Shown here piece by piece: positions 16,524 to 25,186 of a DNA stretch of 64,000 nt (position 1 is the stretch's first letter; each line of letters begins with the position of its first letter). The notes under the pieces are model-generated. The model saw nothing but the letters and a program-made list of their open reading frames with translations, did not search any database and was not told where the DNA came from. The position numbers were made by a program, and so were the translations under genes. This DNA comes from SZAS-79 sp965279075 (GTDB lineage Bacteria > Pseudomonadota > Gammaproteobacteria > Burkholderiales > SG8-39): assembly GCA_965279075.1 (NCBI GenBank), contig CBDIHI010000008.1, positions 124,001 to 188,000 on the forward strand, written 5' to 3'.

Positions 16524-17726
16524 ATGCCCTCGCCCGCCGATATACGCGCTGCCGCCGGCCGGATCGCCGGCGCCGTCGTCCGCACCCCGCTGCTCCACAG
16601 CCGCACGCTCTCGCAGCTGACCGGCGCGGAGGTCTTCCTCAAGTTCGAGAACCTGCAGTTCACCGCATCGTTCAAGGAACGCGGCGCGCTGAACAAGCTG
16701 CTCGGCCTCGACGCTGAAGAACGCGCCCGCGGCGTGATCGCCATGAGTGCCGGCAACCACGCGCAGGGCGTCGCCTACCACGCGGGCCGCCTCGGCATCC
16801 GGGCCGTGATCGTGATGCCGCGCGGCACCCCCAACACCAAGGTCCGCGGCACCCGCGTGCTGGGCGCCGAAGTCCTGCTTGAAGGCGAAACGCTGGCCGA
16901 GTCGGCGGCGTACGCGCGGGCCCTGCAGGAGAAGGAAAGTCTGGTGTTCGTGCATCCCTACGACGACGAGGCGGTGGTCGCCGGCCAGGGCACCGTGGCG
17001 CTGGAGATCCTCGAGGACCGGCCGGACATCGACTGCCTCGTCGTGCCCATAGGCGGCGGCGGGCTCATCGCCGGCATGGCCACGGCCGCGAAGTCGATCA
17101 ACCCCCGGATCGACGTGTACGGCGTCGAATCGACGACCTACTGCGCGATGTACCAAAGGCTCGCCGGCCTGCCCGTGAAGGTCGGCGGCGACACCATCGC
17201 CGAGGGCCTCGCCGTGCGCGACGTGGGCGAGCTGCCGCTCGCCATCGTAAGGAAGCTCGTGCGCGAAGTGCTGCTGGTCGGGGAGGACGACATCGAAAGC
17301 GCCATCGTCGCGCTGGCCGAGCTGGAGAAGACCGTGGCCGAGGGTGCCGGGGCCGCCGGCCTCGCCGCGCTGATGGCCCATGGGCCGAAATTCGCCGGGC
17401 GCCGGGTCGCCATTCCGATCTGCGGCGGCAACATCGACACGCGCTTGCTGGCCTCGGTGCTGATGCGCGGGCTGGTGAGGGACGGGCGCCTCACGCGCCT
17501 GCGCGTGTCGCTGCCGGACGTTTCGGGCAGCCTCGCGAAGGTGACCACGCTGATCGGCGAGGCCGGCGGGAACATCGTCGAGGTGCAGCACCAGCGCGTG
17601 TTCGGCATCGCCTCGGTGAAGACCCCGGAGGTGGAGTTCGTCATCGAGACCCGCGACGCCGCCCACACCGCGGAAGTCGTCGCGACGCTCGAATCCGCCG
17701 GCGTGAAGGTGGCGCTGCTCAGCTAG
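16524..17726 (+). CDS. ilvA: Threonine ammonia-lyase (threonine dehydratase) with ACT domain
   Basis: PLP enzyme converting L-threonine to 2-oxobutyrate and ammonia. At 400 residues it matches the short form with one ACT domain. The PLP lysine lies in FENLQFTASFKERGALNKL (about residue 54), the phosphate loop is MSAGNHAQGVAYHA and the second glycine loop is VPIGGGGLIAGMATAAKS. The ACT domain starts near residue 325 (RLRVSLPDVSGSLAKVTTLIGEAGGNIVEV), so allosteric control is expected. It could serve isoleucine synthesis or catabolism. It converges with the flavin monooxygenase gene, overlapping by four bases. Confidence 0.92.
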   Translation: MPSPADIRAAAGRIAGAVVRTPLLHSRTLSQLTGAEVFLKFENLQFTASFKERGALNKLLGLDAEERARGVIAMSAGNHAQGVAYHAGRLGIRAVIVMPRGTPNTKVRGTRVLGAEVLLEGETLAESAAYARALQEKESLVFVHPYDDEAVVAGQGTVALEILEDRPDIDCLVVPIGGGGLIAGMATAAKSINPRIDVYGVESTTYCAMYQRLAGLPVKVGGDTIAEGLAVRDVGELPLAIVRKLVREVLLVGEDDIESAIVALAELEKTVAEGAGAAGLAALMAHGPKFAGRRVAIPICGGNIDTRLLASVLMRGLVRDGRLTRLRVSLPDVSGSLAKVTTLIGEAGGNIVEVQHQRVFGIASVKTPEVEFVIETRDAAHTAEVVATLESAGVKVALLS

Positions 17727-18961
17727 AGGAGCGGGGCCCTGTTCCTGAGGCTGTCCCGCTCGAAACCCGCGATGCGCTGGTAGTCCTCCGCCATCGTCCG
17801 CATCTCCGCCTCGCCGATGACGTCCCCGATCCGCCCGAAAGGCTTGTCGCCGGTGCGCTCGTGGACCGTGCGCAGCACCGCGTCGGGACCCGAAGAACGG
17901 TTGGCGATCACCACCTCGTAGGCGGGCTTGAGCCGCGCGGCCTCGTAGGCGGCCAGCGCCGCCGGCGCGTCCGGCCCGCCGCGCAGGCACGCGGCGAGCA
18001 CGCGCGCGTCGAGGATCGCCTGCCCCGCGCCGTTGGAGCCGCGCGGGTACATCGGGTGCGCCGCGTCGCCCAGCAGCGTCACCCGGCCGCGCGTCCACCA
18101 CGCGAGCGGCTCGCGGTCGACCATCGGATACTCGAGGATGCTGTCGGCGTCGCGCACCAGCGCCGCCACGTCGAGCCAGTCGAACGTCCACGCCTTGAAG
18201 ACCGGATAGAAATCGTCGAGCTTGCCCGCCAGGTTCCAGTCCTGCAGGACGTTGCGGGGCGACTGCACCTCGGCCACCCAGTTGACGAGCTGGCGGCCTT
18301 CGGTGTCGATGGCGTCGCGGATCGGGTAGACCACCATCTTGCCGACCTCCAGCCAGCCGGCGATGACCATGCTGGCGCCCGAGAGGTAGGGCTTGGAGCG
18401 CGTGACGCCGCGCCACATGTTGATGCCCTGGTAGGACGGGGGCCCTTCGTTCGGGTGCAGCAGCCGCCTCACCGCCGAATGGATGCCGTCGCAGCCGATC
18501 GCAGCCGCGCCGCGGGTGCTGCTGCCGTCGGCAAAGCGCACCGTGACGCCGGTCGCGTCCTGCGCCAGCGCCACGCATTTGCTACCGGTCGCGAACGCAT
18601 CCGCGCCGAGGCGCTCCCGCACCGCCTGCAGCAGCACCGCATGCAGGTCGCCGCGGTGGATCGACAGCTGCGGCCAGTCGTAGCCCGCGAACCGGCCACG
18701 CGGCTCGGTGCGGATGTGCTGGCCGAAGCGGTTGTAGAAGCAGACCTCCTTCGTCTCGACCGCGACGCGCGCGAGCGGCGCCAGCAACCCGAGCTCGGTG
18801 AATTCGCGCATGGCGTGGGGCAGCAGGTTGATGCCCACACCAAGCGCCTTGATCTCAGTCGCCGCCTCGAACACGCGGCACGGCACGCCGGCCTGGTGCA
18901 GCGACAGCGCGAGCGTCAGCCCGCCTATGCCGCCGCCGATGATGAGGATCTCGTTGCTCAT
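17723..18961 (-). CDS. PhzS-like FAD-dependent monooxygenase
   Basis: A 412-residue class A flavin monooxygenase. It has EILIIGGGIGGLTLALSLHQ (FAD loop), LGVGINLLPHAMREFTELGLL, LSIHRGDLHAVLLQAVRERLG, IGCDGIHSAVRRLLHP (DG motif) and VTLLGDAAHPMYPRGSNGAGQAILD (GD motif). The LGVGIN segment, the EPRG-PQ-SIHRG-L run and MWRGVT are shared, from memory, with PhzS (5-methylphenazine-1-carboxylate hydroxylase). I infer it acts on an aromatic or heteroaromatic acid, not on phenazine, since no phz genes are present. Its ATG overlaps the GST stop by four bases, so it is the distal gene of the catabolic operon. Confidence 0.82.
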   Translation of the reverse strand: MSNEILIIGGGIGGLTLALSLHQAGVPCRVFEAATEIKALGVGINLLPHAMREFTELGLLAPLARVAVETKEVCFYNRFGQHIRTEPRGRFAGYDWPQLSIHRGDLHAVLLQAVRERLGADAFATGSKCVALAQDATGVTVRFADGSSTRGAAAIGCDGIHSAVRRLLHPNEGPPSYQGINMWRGVTRSKPYLSGASMVIAGWLEVGKMVVYPIRDAIDTEGRQLVNWVAEVQSPRNVLQDWNLAGKLDDFYPVFKAWTFDWLDVAALVRDADSILEYPMVDREPLAWWTRGRVTLLGDAAHPMYPRGSNGAGQAILDARVLAACLRGGPDAPAALAAYEAARLKPAYEVVIANRSSGPDAVLRTVHERTGDKPFGRIGDVIGEAEMRTMAEDYQRIAGFERDSLRNRAPLL

Positions 18962-19671
18962 TGCCGCTCCATGGCCGTCGCGAATGCCGGACGCGCCCGG
19001 ATCCGCGCGTACCAGCCGGCCACGCCGGGCCGCGCATCGATCAGGGCGCCCTGCCCGAGCGCCGCGATCCGGTGCACGAAAGGCGCCATGTCCACGTCGG
19101 CCAGCGTATACGCCGCGCCCGCGAGCCACGGCCCGCCCTCCAGCGCCGCTTCCATGCGATCCAGTGTACGCGCCAGCCGCGCCCACTCGGCGCCGAGCGC
19201 CTCTTCGCTGAACCCGCACGTCGCGGCCGTGACCCAGCGCGCCGCGTTCGCCTGGTCCGGCATGCGCGCACCGAGGGCCGCGAACTCGGCGTCCGTGCGC
19301 GTGCCCTTCAGCGCAGGCCGGAGGTTCCGCTGGTAGGACGGGGCCTTGATCGCCCAGGTCGGCTCCGTCGCGATGTAGAGCGTCCACTCGCGCATGCGCG
19401 CGCGGCCCGGCGCATCCGCGGGACGCAGCGGCACCCGCGGGAACGCGTCGTCGAGGTACTCGTTGATGATCATCGATTCGGTGAACACCGCGCCGTCATG
19501 CACGAGCACCGGCACCATGCCGGCGGGATTCAGCGCGAGGAAGGCCGGCTCGAGCTGCTCGAACGCGCGCAGGTCGAGGTGATGCCCCGTCCACGCGAGC
19601 CCCTTCTCGGCCAGCGCGAGGCGGACCTTCTGCGAGCAGGTGGAATTCCAGTTGTGGTGGAGTTCGATCAC
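18958..19671 (-). CDS. Glutathione S-transferase, beta-etherase (LigF)-like
   Basis: A 237-residue GST: thioredoxin-fold N-domain (ELHHNWNSTCSQKVRLALAEKG; NPAGMVPVLVHDG; FTESMIINEYLDDAF) and an all-helical C-domain ending with AAYTLADVDMAPFVHRI, the N-capping SxTxxD-like fold motif. The stretch FPRVPLRPADAPGRARMREWT and the C-domain GFSEEALGAEWARLARTLDRMEAAL recall LigF-type lignin beta-etherases. A glutathione-dependent ether, dehalogenation or isomerisation step in aromatic catabolism is therefore likely. It starts with GTG at 19671 and overlaps the downstream monooxygenase by four bases. Confidence 0.8.
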   Translation of the reverse strand: MIELHHNWNSTCSQKVRLALAEKGLAWTGHHLDLRAFEQLEPAFLALNPAGMVPVLVHDGAVFTESMIINEYLDDAFPRVPLRPADAPGRARMREWTLYIATEPTWAIKAPSYQRNLRPALKGTRTDAEFAALGARMPDQANAARWVTAATCGFSEEALGAEWARLARTLDRMEAALEGGPWLAGAAYTLADVDMAPFVHRIAALGQGALIDARPGVAGWYARIRARPAFATAMERQ

Positions 19672-19684
19672 TGCGCGGGCGCAT

Positions 19685-20140
19685 TTACCTGCGCTTCAGC
19701 ATCCGCAGCGGGTTGTAGGTGATCACCGTCACGCCGTCCTGGTTGACGATCCGGTTGGCCGTGCGCACCAGGCCCCGGTCGCCCTTCGAGGTCAGTCGCG
19801 CCTCGGTGACCTCGCATTCGACGTGGATCGTGTCGCCGACCCGCGTCGGGGCCTTGATGTCGAGTTCGGCGTTGAGGAAGGCGAGGCCGGTGTCCTGCAT
19901 CGTCGGCAGCAGCAGGCCTTCGGCGAACGCGTACACCATCGCGCCGGGCACGGCGCGGCCCTTGATCGCGCGACCCTCGTCCTCGGCTACCGTGAACAGT
20001 TCCTCGGTGAGCCAGGTGAGGTTCACGAAGGCCAGCAGGTCGCTCTCGGCGATGGTGCGGCGGTGGGTGCGGAACTTGTGGCCGACGGGCAGGTCCTCGA
20101 AACAGAAACCGCGGCCGACGACGGGAAGGGCGTTGCTCAT
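19685..20140 (-). CDS. MaoC-like hot-dog dehydratase
   Basis: A 151-residue single hot-dog-fold protein: FCFEDLPVGHKFRTHRRTIAESDLLAFVNLTW, then a long hydrophobic helix region (VPGAMVYAFAEGLLLPTM) and strands LNAELDIKAPTRVGDTIHVECEVTEARLT. This is the MaoC (R-specific enoyl-CoA hydratase) pattern. The usual catalytic D-x-N-x-x-H-x-D reads as a divergent LTWLTEE region, so hydratase activity is plausible but not certain. It sits between a Bug receptor and the GST on the same strand, in step with a CoA-thioester pathway that also has an acyl-CoA dehydrogenase. Confidence 0.78.
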   Translation of the reverse strand: MSNALPVVGRGFCFEDLPVGHKFRTHRRTIAESDLLAFVNLTWLTEELFTVAEDEGRAIKGRAVPGAMVYAFAEGLLLPTMQDTGLAFLNAELDIKAPTRVGDTIHVECEVTEARLTSKGDRGLVRTANRIVNQDGVTVITYNPLRMLKRR

Positions 20141-20164
20141 GGTGGTGTTGCCTCAGTGGGGGAT

Positions 20165-21142
20165 TTATTCGAGCGGCATGCCGCTGTCGCGCACGGCGGC
20201 CTTCCAGCTTTCGGCCTGCTCGCGGATGTAGGCGGCGAGGTCCTCGGGCGTGGAGCCTTGGATCTCGAACACCTGGCGCTCGATCAGCTCGCGCACCTCG
20301 GGCTTCGCAAGGATCGCGTTCAGCTCGCGGTTGACGCGGGAAACGATCTCGGAGGGCAGCTTCGCGGGGCCGACGAAGGCGGCCCAGGGCACGACCGAGA
20401 GCTTCGGCGCGCCCGACTCGAGCATGGTGGGGACGTCGGGCAGCACGGCACTGCGCTTGTCCAGCAGCGTGCCCAGCACGCGGAGCCTCCCGTCGCGGGC
20501 CGCGCCCAGCGTGTTGGTCGGCGTGCTGAACATCAGCTGCACGCGCCCGCTGATGAGGTCGACGCTGGCCGGGCCCTCGCCTTTGTAGGGCACGCGGACC
20601 ATGTCGAGCTTCGCGGCGGCGGCCAGCTGCACCGCGGCCATGATGCCGGTGGTGGTGGCGCCCGCGTAGTTGACCTTGCCGGGGTTTGCCCGGATGTAGT
20701 CGATCAGCTCCGGCACGGTCTTCGCGGGCACGGAGGGGTGCGTGAAGACGAAATAGGAAAACGTCCCCACTTTGCCGATCGGCGTGAAGGCCGTGAGCGG
20801 ATCGTAGGGCGGGGTCTTGCGCATGGCCGGCACGGCGGCGATGGCGCTGCTGGTGGCCATGAAAAGCGTGTAGCCGTCGGGCGCGGCCTTGGCCACCGCC
20901 TCGCCCGCGATCGCGCCGTCCGCGCCGGGGCGGTTCTCCACCACCACCGGCTGGCCAAGCGCCTGCGACAAGGGCGCCGCGATCACGCGCAGGATCGTGT
21001 CCGCCGCGCCCCCGGCGGGGAACTGGACGATCACCCGGACGGGTTTGGAGGGCCAGGCCTGCGCCATGGATTGTACTGGTACCGATACGCCAACTGACAG
21101 GAGAGCGGCTGCAGCCAAAGACTTCGTAAAGGCAATCTTCAA
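20165..21142 (-). CDS. TTT/Bug-family periplasmic solute-binding receptor
   Basis: A 325-residue exported receptor: Lys-rich start, signal core AAAALLSVGVSVPVQSMAQA, then WPSKPVRVIVQFPAGGAADTILRVIAAPLSQ and VENRPGADGAIAGEAVAKA, the family's two signature loops. VPYKGEGPASVDLISGRVQ is the ligand-site segment. TTG at 21142 is the start, supported by a strong GGAGGG eight bases upstream; no ATG is available. Placed between acyl-CoA dehydrogenase and MaoC genes, it probably captures the substrate of this pathway. No TctA/B genes adjoin it. Confidence 0.88.
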   Translation of the reverse strand: MKIAFTKSLAAAALLSVGVSVPVQSMAQAWPSKPVRVIVQFPAGGAADTILRVIAAPLSQALGQPVVVENRPGADGAIAGEAVAKAAPDGYTLFMATSSAIAAVPAMRKTPPYDPLTAFTPIGKVGTFSYFVFTHPSVPAKTVPELIDYIRANPGKVNYAGATTTGIMAAVQLAAAAKLDMVRVPYKGEGPASVDLISGRVQLMFSTPTNTLGAARDGRLRVLGTLLDKRSAVLPDVPTMLESGAPKLSVVPWAAFVGPAKLPSEIVSRVNRELNAILAKPEVRELIERQVFEIQGSTPEDLAAYIREQAESWKAAVRDSGMPLE

Positions 21143-21170
21143 GATTTTACCCTCCCCTGCTCTGTGGTTT

Positions 21171-22337
21171 TCAGTAGGACTTTGGCAGGCCCAGAACGCG
21201 CTCGGCGATGAAGCACAGGATGAGCTGCGGGCTCACCGGGGCGATCCGCCCGACCAGCGACTCCCGGAGATACCGCTCCACATGGTATTCCTTGGCGTAG
21301 CCGTAGCCGCCGTGCGTCATCACGGCCTGCTGGCAGGCGTCGAACCCCGCCTCGCCCGCGAGGTACTTGGCCGAGTTGGCTTCCGCGCCGGCGGGCTTGC
21401 CGGTGTCGTACAGCCACGCGGCCTTGAAGACCATCAGGTTGGCGGCTTCCAGCGCCATCCAGTTCGCCGCGAGCGGGTGCTGGATGCCCTGGTTCTGGCC
21501 AATCGGGCGGTCGAACACGATGCGCTCTTTCGCGTACTGCGTGGCGCGGGCCAGCGCGCAACGGCCGAGGCCCACCGACTCGGAGGCTATCAGGATCCGC
21601 TCCGGGTTCATGCCGTGCAGGATGTAGCTGAAGCCCTTGCCCTCTTCGCCGATGCGGTCGGCCTCGGGGATGGGCATGCCGTCGAAGAACACCTGGTTGG
21701 AGTCGACGCACTTGCGGCCCATCTTGTCGATCTCGCGCACCTCGACGTACTTGCGGTCGAAGTCGGTATAGAAGAGCGTCAGGCCATCGGCGGGCTTCCT
21801 GCACTCCTCGATCGGAGTCGTGCGCGCGAGCAACAGGATCTTCTCGGCGATCTGCGCGGTGGAGATCCACACCTTCTGGCCGGAGACGATGTACTTGTCG
21901 CCCTTCTTCTCCGCCTTGGTCTTGATGCGTGTGGTGTTGAGGCCCGTGTTCGGCTCGGTGACCGCAAAGCAGGCGCGTTCCCTGCCTGCGATCAGCCCGG
22001 GCAGCATGCGCTTCTTCTGGGCGTCCGTGCCGAACACCACCACCGGGTTCAGGCCGAAGATGTTCATGTGGACGGCGGACGCCCCGGAAAACCCCGCGCC
22101 CGACTCGGCGATCGTCTGCATCATGATCGCCGCCTCGGTGATGCCGAGGCCCGCGCCGCCGTGTTCCTCCGGCATCGCGATGCCCAGCCACCCGTCGCGC
22201 GCCAGCGCCTGGTGCAGCTCGGAGGGAAAGCCCCCCTCCTTGTCCTTCTTCAGCCAGTAATCGTCGCCGAACTGCGCGCAGATCTTCGCGATCGCCTCGC
22301 GAATCGCTTCCTGTTCCTGCGTGAATGCGAAATCCAT
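21171..22337 (-). CDS. Acyl-CoA dehydrogenase
   Basis: A 388-residue FAD enzyme of the acyl-CoA dehydrogenase fold. It has an N-terminal helical domain (FTQEQEAIREAIAKICAQFG), a middle beta domain with CFAVTEPNTGLNTTRIKTKAEKKGDKYIVSGQKVWIS (the ATEP/G-N-T substrate and FAD site), and a C-terminal helical domain with YAKERIVFDRPIGQNQGIQHPLA and GGYGYAKEYHVERYLRESLVGRIAP, where the catalytic Glu region is normally found. Electrons would go to ETF. It starts with ATG and a GAGAGGAA site. The gene order suggests oxidation of an acyl- or aroyl-CoA intermediate in the flanking catabolic cluster. Confidence 0.9.
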   Translation of the reverse strand: MDFAFTQEQEAIREAIAKICAQFGDDYWLKKDKEGGFPSELHQALARDGWLGIAMPEEHGGAGLGITEAAIMMQTIAESGAGFSGASAVHMNIFGLNPVVVFGTDAQKKRMLPGLIAGRERACFAVTEPNTGLNTTRIKTKAEKKGDKYIVSGQKVWISTAQIAEKILLLARTTPIEECRKPADGLTLFYTDFDRKYVEVREIDKMGRKCVDSNQVFFDGMPIPEADRIGEEGKGFSYILHGMNPERILIASESVGLGRCALARATQYAKERIVFDRPIGQNQGIQHPLAANWMALEAANLMVFKAAWLYDTGKPAGAEANSAKYLAGEAGFDACQQAVMTHGGYGYAKEYHVERYLRESLVGRIAPVSPQLILCFIAERVLGLPKSY

Positions 22338-22401
22338 CGGTTCCTCTCCTCAAGGGGAAAGTGTAGCCGAGGATGCGGAATGGGACGCTTCGCGGTGCGA
22401 A

Positions 22402-23358
22402 TCAGTCCTGCATGGGCAGGCGGGCGTCGGCGACGATTTTCTTGAAGCGGGCGACGTCGGACTTGAACTTGACGTCGAATTCCTCCGGCGTGCTGCCGAC
22501 GGTTTCGTTGCCGGTGGATTCCACGCGCTGGCGCACCTCGGGCAATTGCGCCACGCGGGCGATGTCCTTTTGCAGGCGGTCGATGACCTCGCGAGGCGTG
22601 CCTGCGGGTGCAAACACGCCGTGCCAGCTGGTGAGGTCGTAGCCCGGCAGGCCGGCCTCGGCCACGGTGGGCACGCCCGGCAGCGCGGTCGAGCGCTTGG
22701 AGCCGGTGATCGCAAGCACCCTGACGTTGCCCGCCTTGATCGGCCCCAGCGCCGTCTGCAGCGATACGATCGCCACGTCCACCTCGCCGCCCATCAGCGC
22801 CGCGAACATCGGCCCCTGGCCCTTGTAGGGGATCGGCAGCATGTCGATGCCCGCCATGGTCTTCAGCATCTCGATGCCAAGCTGCAGCGGGTCGGCCACG
22901 CCCGAGGAGCCAAAGTTGAGCTTGCCGGGCTGGGCCTTGGCGAGCGCGACGAGCTCCGGCACCGTGGCGACGTTGATCTTCGGGTGCGCCGCAAGCACCA
23001 GTGTCGTGCTGGCGAACTGGCTCACCGGGACGAGGTCCTTCTCCGGATCGAAGCCGAGCTTTTTGTACAGCGCCGGGGCGATCGCGAGGCTGTTGGGCGT
23101 GTAGAGCACCGTATAGCCGTCGGGCCTGGCGCGCGCGACCGACCCCATGCCCAGCGCCCCGCCGCCGCCCACGCGGTTCTCCACCACGACCGACTGGCCG
23201 AGGCCGTCCGGCAACTTGGAAGCCAGCACGCGCGCAAGCGCATCCAACGGCCCGCCCGCCGAGAACGGCACGACCAGGATGACCGGCTTGTTCGGATACG
23301 GCTGGGCTGCTGCCGCCGCGCTGAACAGCACCAAGACCGACAACAGCAGCTTTTTCAT
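22402..23358 (-). CDS. TTT/Bug-family periplasmic solute-binding receptor
   Basis: A 318-residue exported receptor: MKKLLLSVLVLFSAAAAAQP signal peptide, YPNKPVILVVPFSAGGPLDALARVLASKL, VENRVGGGGALGMGSVARA and IPYKGQGPMFAALMGGEVDVAI. The start at 23358 was chosen because the signal peptide begins there and it overlaps the monooxygenase stop by four bases (ATGA), a coupled arrangement. It is the third gene of the cupin-monooxygenase-receptor unit, so it likely delivers that enzyme's aromatic substrate to an unlinked transporter. Confidence 0.88.
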   Translation of the reverse strand: MKKLLLSVLVLFSAAAAAQPYPNKPVILVVPFSAGGPLDALARVLASKLPDGLGQSVVVENRVGGGGALGMGSVARARPDGYTVLYTPNSLAIAPALYKKLGFDPEKDLVPVSQFASTTLVLAAHPKINVATVPELVALAKAQPGKLNFGSSGVADPLQLGIEMLKTMAGIDMLPIPYKGQGPMFAALMGGEVDVAIVSLQTALGPIKAGNVRVLAITGSKRSTALPGVPTVAEAGLPGYDLTSWHGVFAPAGTPREVIDRLQKDIARVAQLPEVRQRVESTGNETVGSTPEEFDVKFKSDVARFKKIVADARLPMQD

Positions 23359-24566
23359 GCGGGCACCCCTTCCTCGGCGAACAGCTTCGCCACGTCGTAT
23401 TCGTAGATCCAGTCGGCCTTCTGCACGGCCGCACCGGGGTTGAACCACTGGTTGTAGAGATAGCCGAGGTCGCGCTTCATGCGCGCCACCGGCGATTCAA
23501 GCTGGCAGACCGCCGCCCTTGCCCGCGAGCTGAGCTGCACGCGCGCCGTGCGGGCACGGCGCAGGCCCTCGTAGGCCTTCAGCGCGGCCGGCACGTCCTC
23601 CGCGCCGCGGTCGAGACACTCCGCCAGCACGTAGCCGTCCTCCATCGCCATCGCCCCGCCCTGCGCAAGGAAAGGCAGCATCGCGTGTGCCGCATCGCCC
23701 AGGAGCGTCACCCTGCCCTCGCCCCAGCTGGGCAGGGGCTCCCGATCGAGGATCGCCCACTTGTAGCAGCGCTCGGTCGCTGCGAGCAGCGTATGCAGCG
23801 ACGAATGCCAGCCAGGGAACGCGCCGAGCATCTCTTCCTTGTCGCCCTCGAGCGACCACGACTCCTCGGCCCAGATGTCCGTCGTGCGGTGCGCTATCCA
23901 GTTCACCAGCTGCCCGGGGCGCACGTAGTAGTGGACGATGCAGCCGCCCGGCCCCATCCAGTTGGAGGAATCCGGCGGGATGTGGCCTTTCGGCAGGCGG
24001 TCCGCCGTGCATTGCCCGCGCCAGCAGATCACGCCCGTGAAGCGCGGCGCGGCGTGGCCCAGGATGCAGTCACGCACGGTGGAGTGGATGCCGTCGGCGC
24101 CGATGATCGCGTCCGCCGCGGCATCCGTGCCGTCCTGGAAAATCAGCTTCGCGCCGCCCGGGCCGGATTCCACGCCGGTGACTTTCACGTTGAGCCGGAT
24201 CGCGTCCTCCGGCAGCGCTTTCTTCAGGTGCGCGTGCAGGTCCGAGCGCTGCACCTGGTAGAAGGCCGCGCCGAATCGCTCGAGGCACGCGGTACGGGTG
24301 GCCGATTTGAACAACACCCGGCCGCTGTTCCACGCGCGGCCCACGTGGTTCTCCGGCATCGCGCCGAACGTCTCTATGCCCGATTCGAGGTCCAGCGCGC
24401 GCAGCACCTTGACTGCGTTCGGGCCCACCTGGATCCCCGCGCCCACCTCGCCGAAGGCTTTCGCCTGCTCGTAGATCGTCGCCTCGACGCCTTTCTTGCG
24501 CAGCGCGATCGCCGCCACCAGCCCGCCGAGGCCGGCGCCGACGATGGCGATTTTCAGTTTTTTCAC
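23355..24566 (-). CDS. Salicylate hydroxylase / 6-hydroxynicotinate monooxygenase-type flavoprotein
   Basis: A 403-residue class A flavin monooxygenase: IAIVGAGLGGLVAAIALRKKG (FAD), GAGIQVGPNAVKVLRALDL, QVQRSDLHAHLKKAL, IIGADGIHSTVRDCIL (DG motif), VTLLGDAAHAMLPFLAQGGAMAMEDGYVLAECL (GD motif), and a C-terminal WIYEYDVAKLF similar to the tail of NicC. The family para- or ipso-hydroxylates monohydroxylated aromatic acids with NAD(P)H and O2, often with decarboxylation. It starts with GTG at 24566, overlapping the cupin stop by four bases. The substrate is likely a small hydroxy-arene carboxylate, unproven. Confidence 0.84.
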   Translation of the reverse strand: MKKLKIAIVGAGLGGLVAAIALRKKGVEATIYEQAKAFGEVGAGIQVGPNAVKVLRALDLESGIETFGAMPENHVGRAWNSGRVLFKSATRTACLERFGAAFYQVQRSDLHAHLKKALPEDAIRLNVKVTGVESGPGGAKLIFQDGTDAAADAIIGADGIHSTVRDCILGHAAPRFTGVICWRGQCTADRLPKGHIPPDSSNWMGPGGCIVHYYVRPGQLVNWIAHRTTDIWAEESWSLEGDKEEMLGAFPGWHSSLHTLLAATERCYKWAILDREPLPSWGEGRVTLLGDAAHAMLPFLAQGGAMAMEDGYVLAECLDRGAEDVPAALKAYEGLRRARTARVQLSSRARAAVCQLESPVARMKRDLGYLYNQWFNPGAAVQKADWIYEYDVAKLFAEEGVPA

Positions 24567-25084
24567 TTCCGCACCGCCCCCTTCATCTCCTCCGACGTCG
24601 CGTACCCCGCGTCCTTCAGGATCTCGGCGATGTTCGCCGGGCGCTCGATGTTGGCCGGCGGCTCTTCGCCCGGCTTTCTCGGGATCCCCGTCGCCTTCAC
24701 CACCTGCTCCAGGCCCGGCGGCGTGAAGAACCAGACGAACTTGAGGTCCTGCTCGCCGTCGTTGTGGATGCTGTGCTCGCAGTAGCGGCCCAGCATTACC
24801 GTGGCGCCAGGCACCAGCGCGTGCTCGACGCCGTCGATCACGCAGCGTCCCGTGCCCTCGAGGATGTAGAACACCTCGTCGTTCTTCGCGTGGCCGTGCG
24901 CGCGCACGTGGCAGCCCGGCGGCATCACCTGCGTACCCATCGAGAACGGCGCGTGCGGCAGGTTGTGCGGGCCGAGCTTCACGTTCATGTGGCCGCGGTG
25001 CGTGCCGCCCTGCCAGTAGTCCGCGCCTTCGTCCGGGCCCACCACGAAGGCGGGTCCCTTGACCAGTTGTGTTTCCGCAGCCAT
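24563..25084 (-). CDS. Cupin-domain protein, first gene of the catabolic operon
   Basis: A 173-residue protein with one conserved cupin barrel. Motif 1 is CHVRAHGHAKNDEVFYILEGTG (His, His and Glu as metal ligands) and motif 2 is GRYCEHSIHNDGEQDLKFVWFF (His ligand). The metal site is therefore complete. Such proteins may be dioxygenases, isomerases or ligand-binding regulators; nothing here decides which. A charged, Pro-rich C-terminal tail (KPGEEPPANIERPANIAEIL) follows the barrel. ATG 25084 has AAGGGAG upstream. It leads a translationally coupled unit with the monooxygenase and the Bug receptor. Confidence 0.78.
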   Translation of the reverse strand: MAAETQLVKGPAFVVGPDEGADYWQGGTHRGHMNVKLGPHNLPHAPFSMGTQVMPPGCHVRAHGHAKNDEVFYILEGTGRCVIDGVEHALVPGATVMLGRYCEHSIHNDGEQDLKFVWFFTPPGLEQVVKATGIPRKPGEEPPANIERPANIAEILKDAGYATSEEMKGAVRK

Positions 25085-25186
25085 CCGAGGCTCCCTTTGG
25101 GACGTCCGGAAAGTGTAGACCAGCGCGGGGGCGGCGCGGGGTGGAGATGCAAAACCGCGGCTGAGGGAGGGGCGCCCCGAATGTGC

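Noticed and set aside
16353..18578. A 741-codon minus-strand frame joining the small SOS ORF to sequence opposite ilvA and in another frame of the flavin monooxygenase
   Set aside because: Only the last 25 codons have a ribosome-binding site, promoter and protein-like composition; the upstream part is a shadow of ilvA and the monooxygenase.
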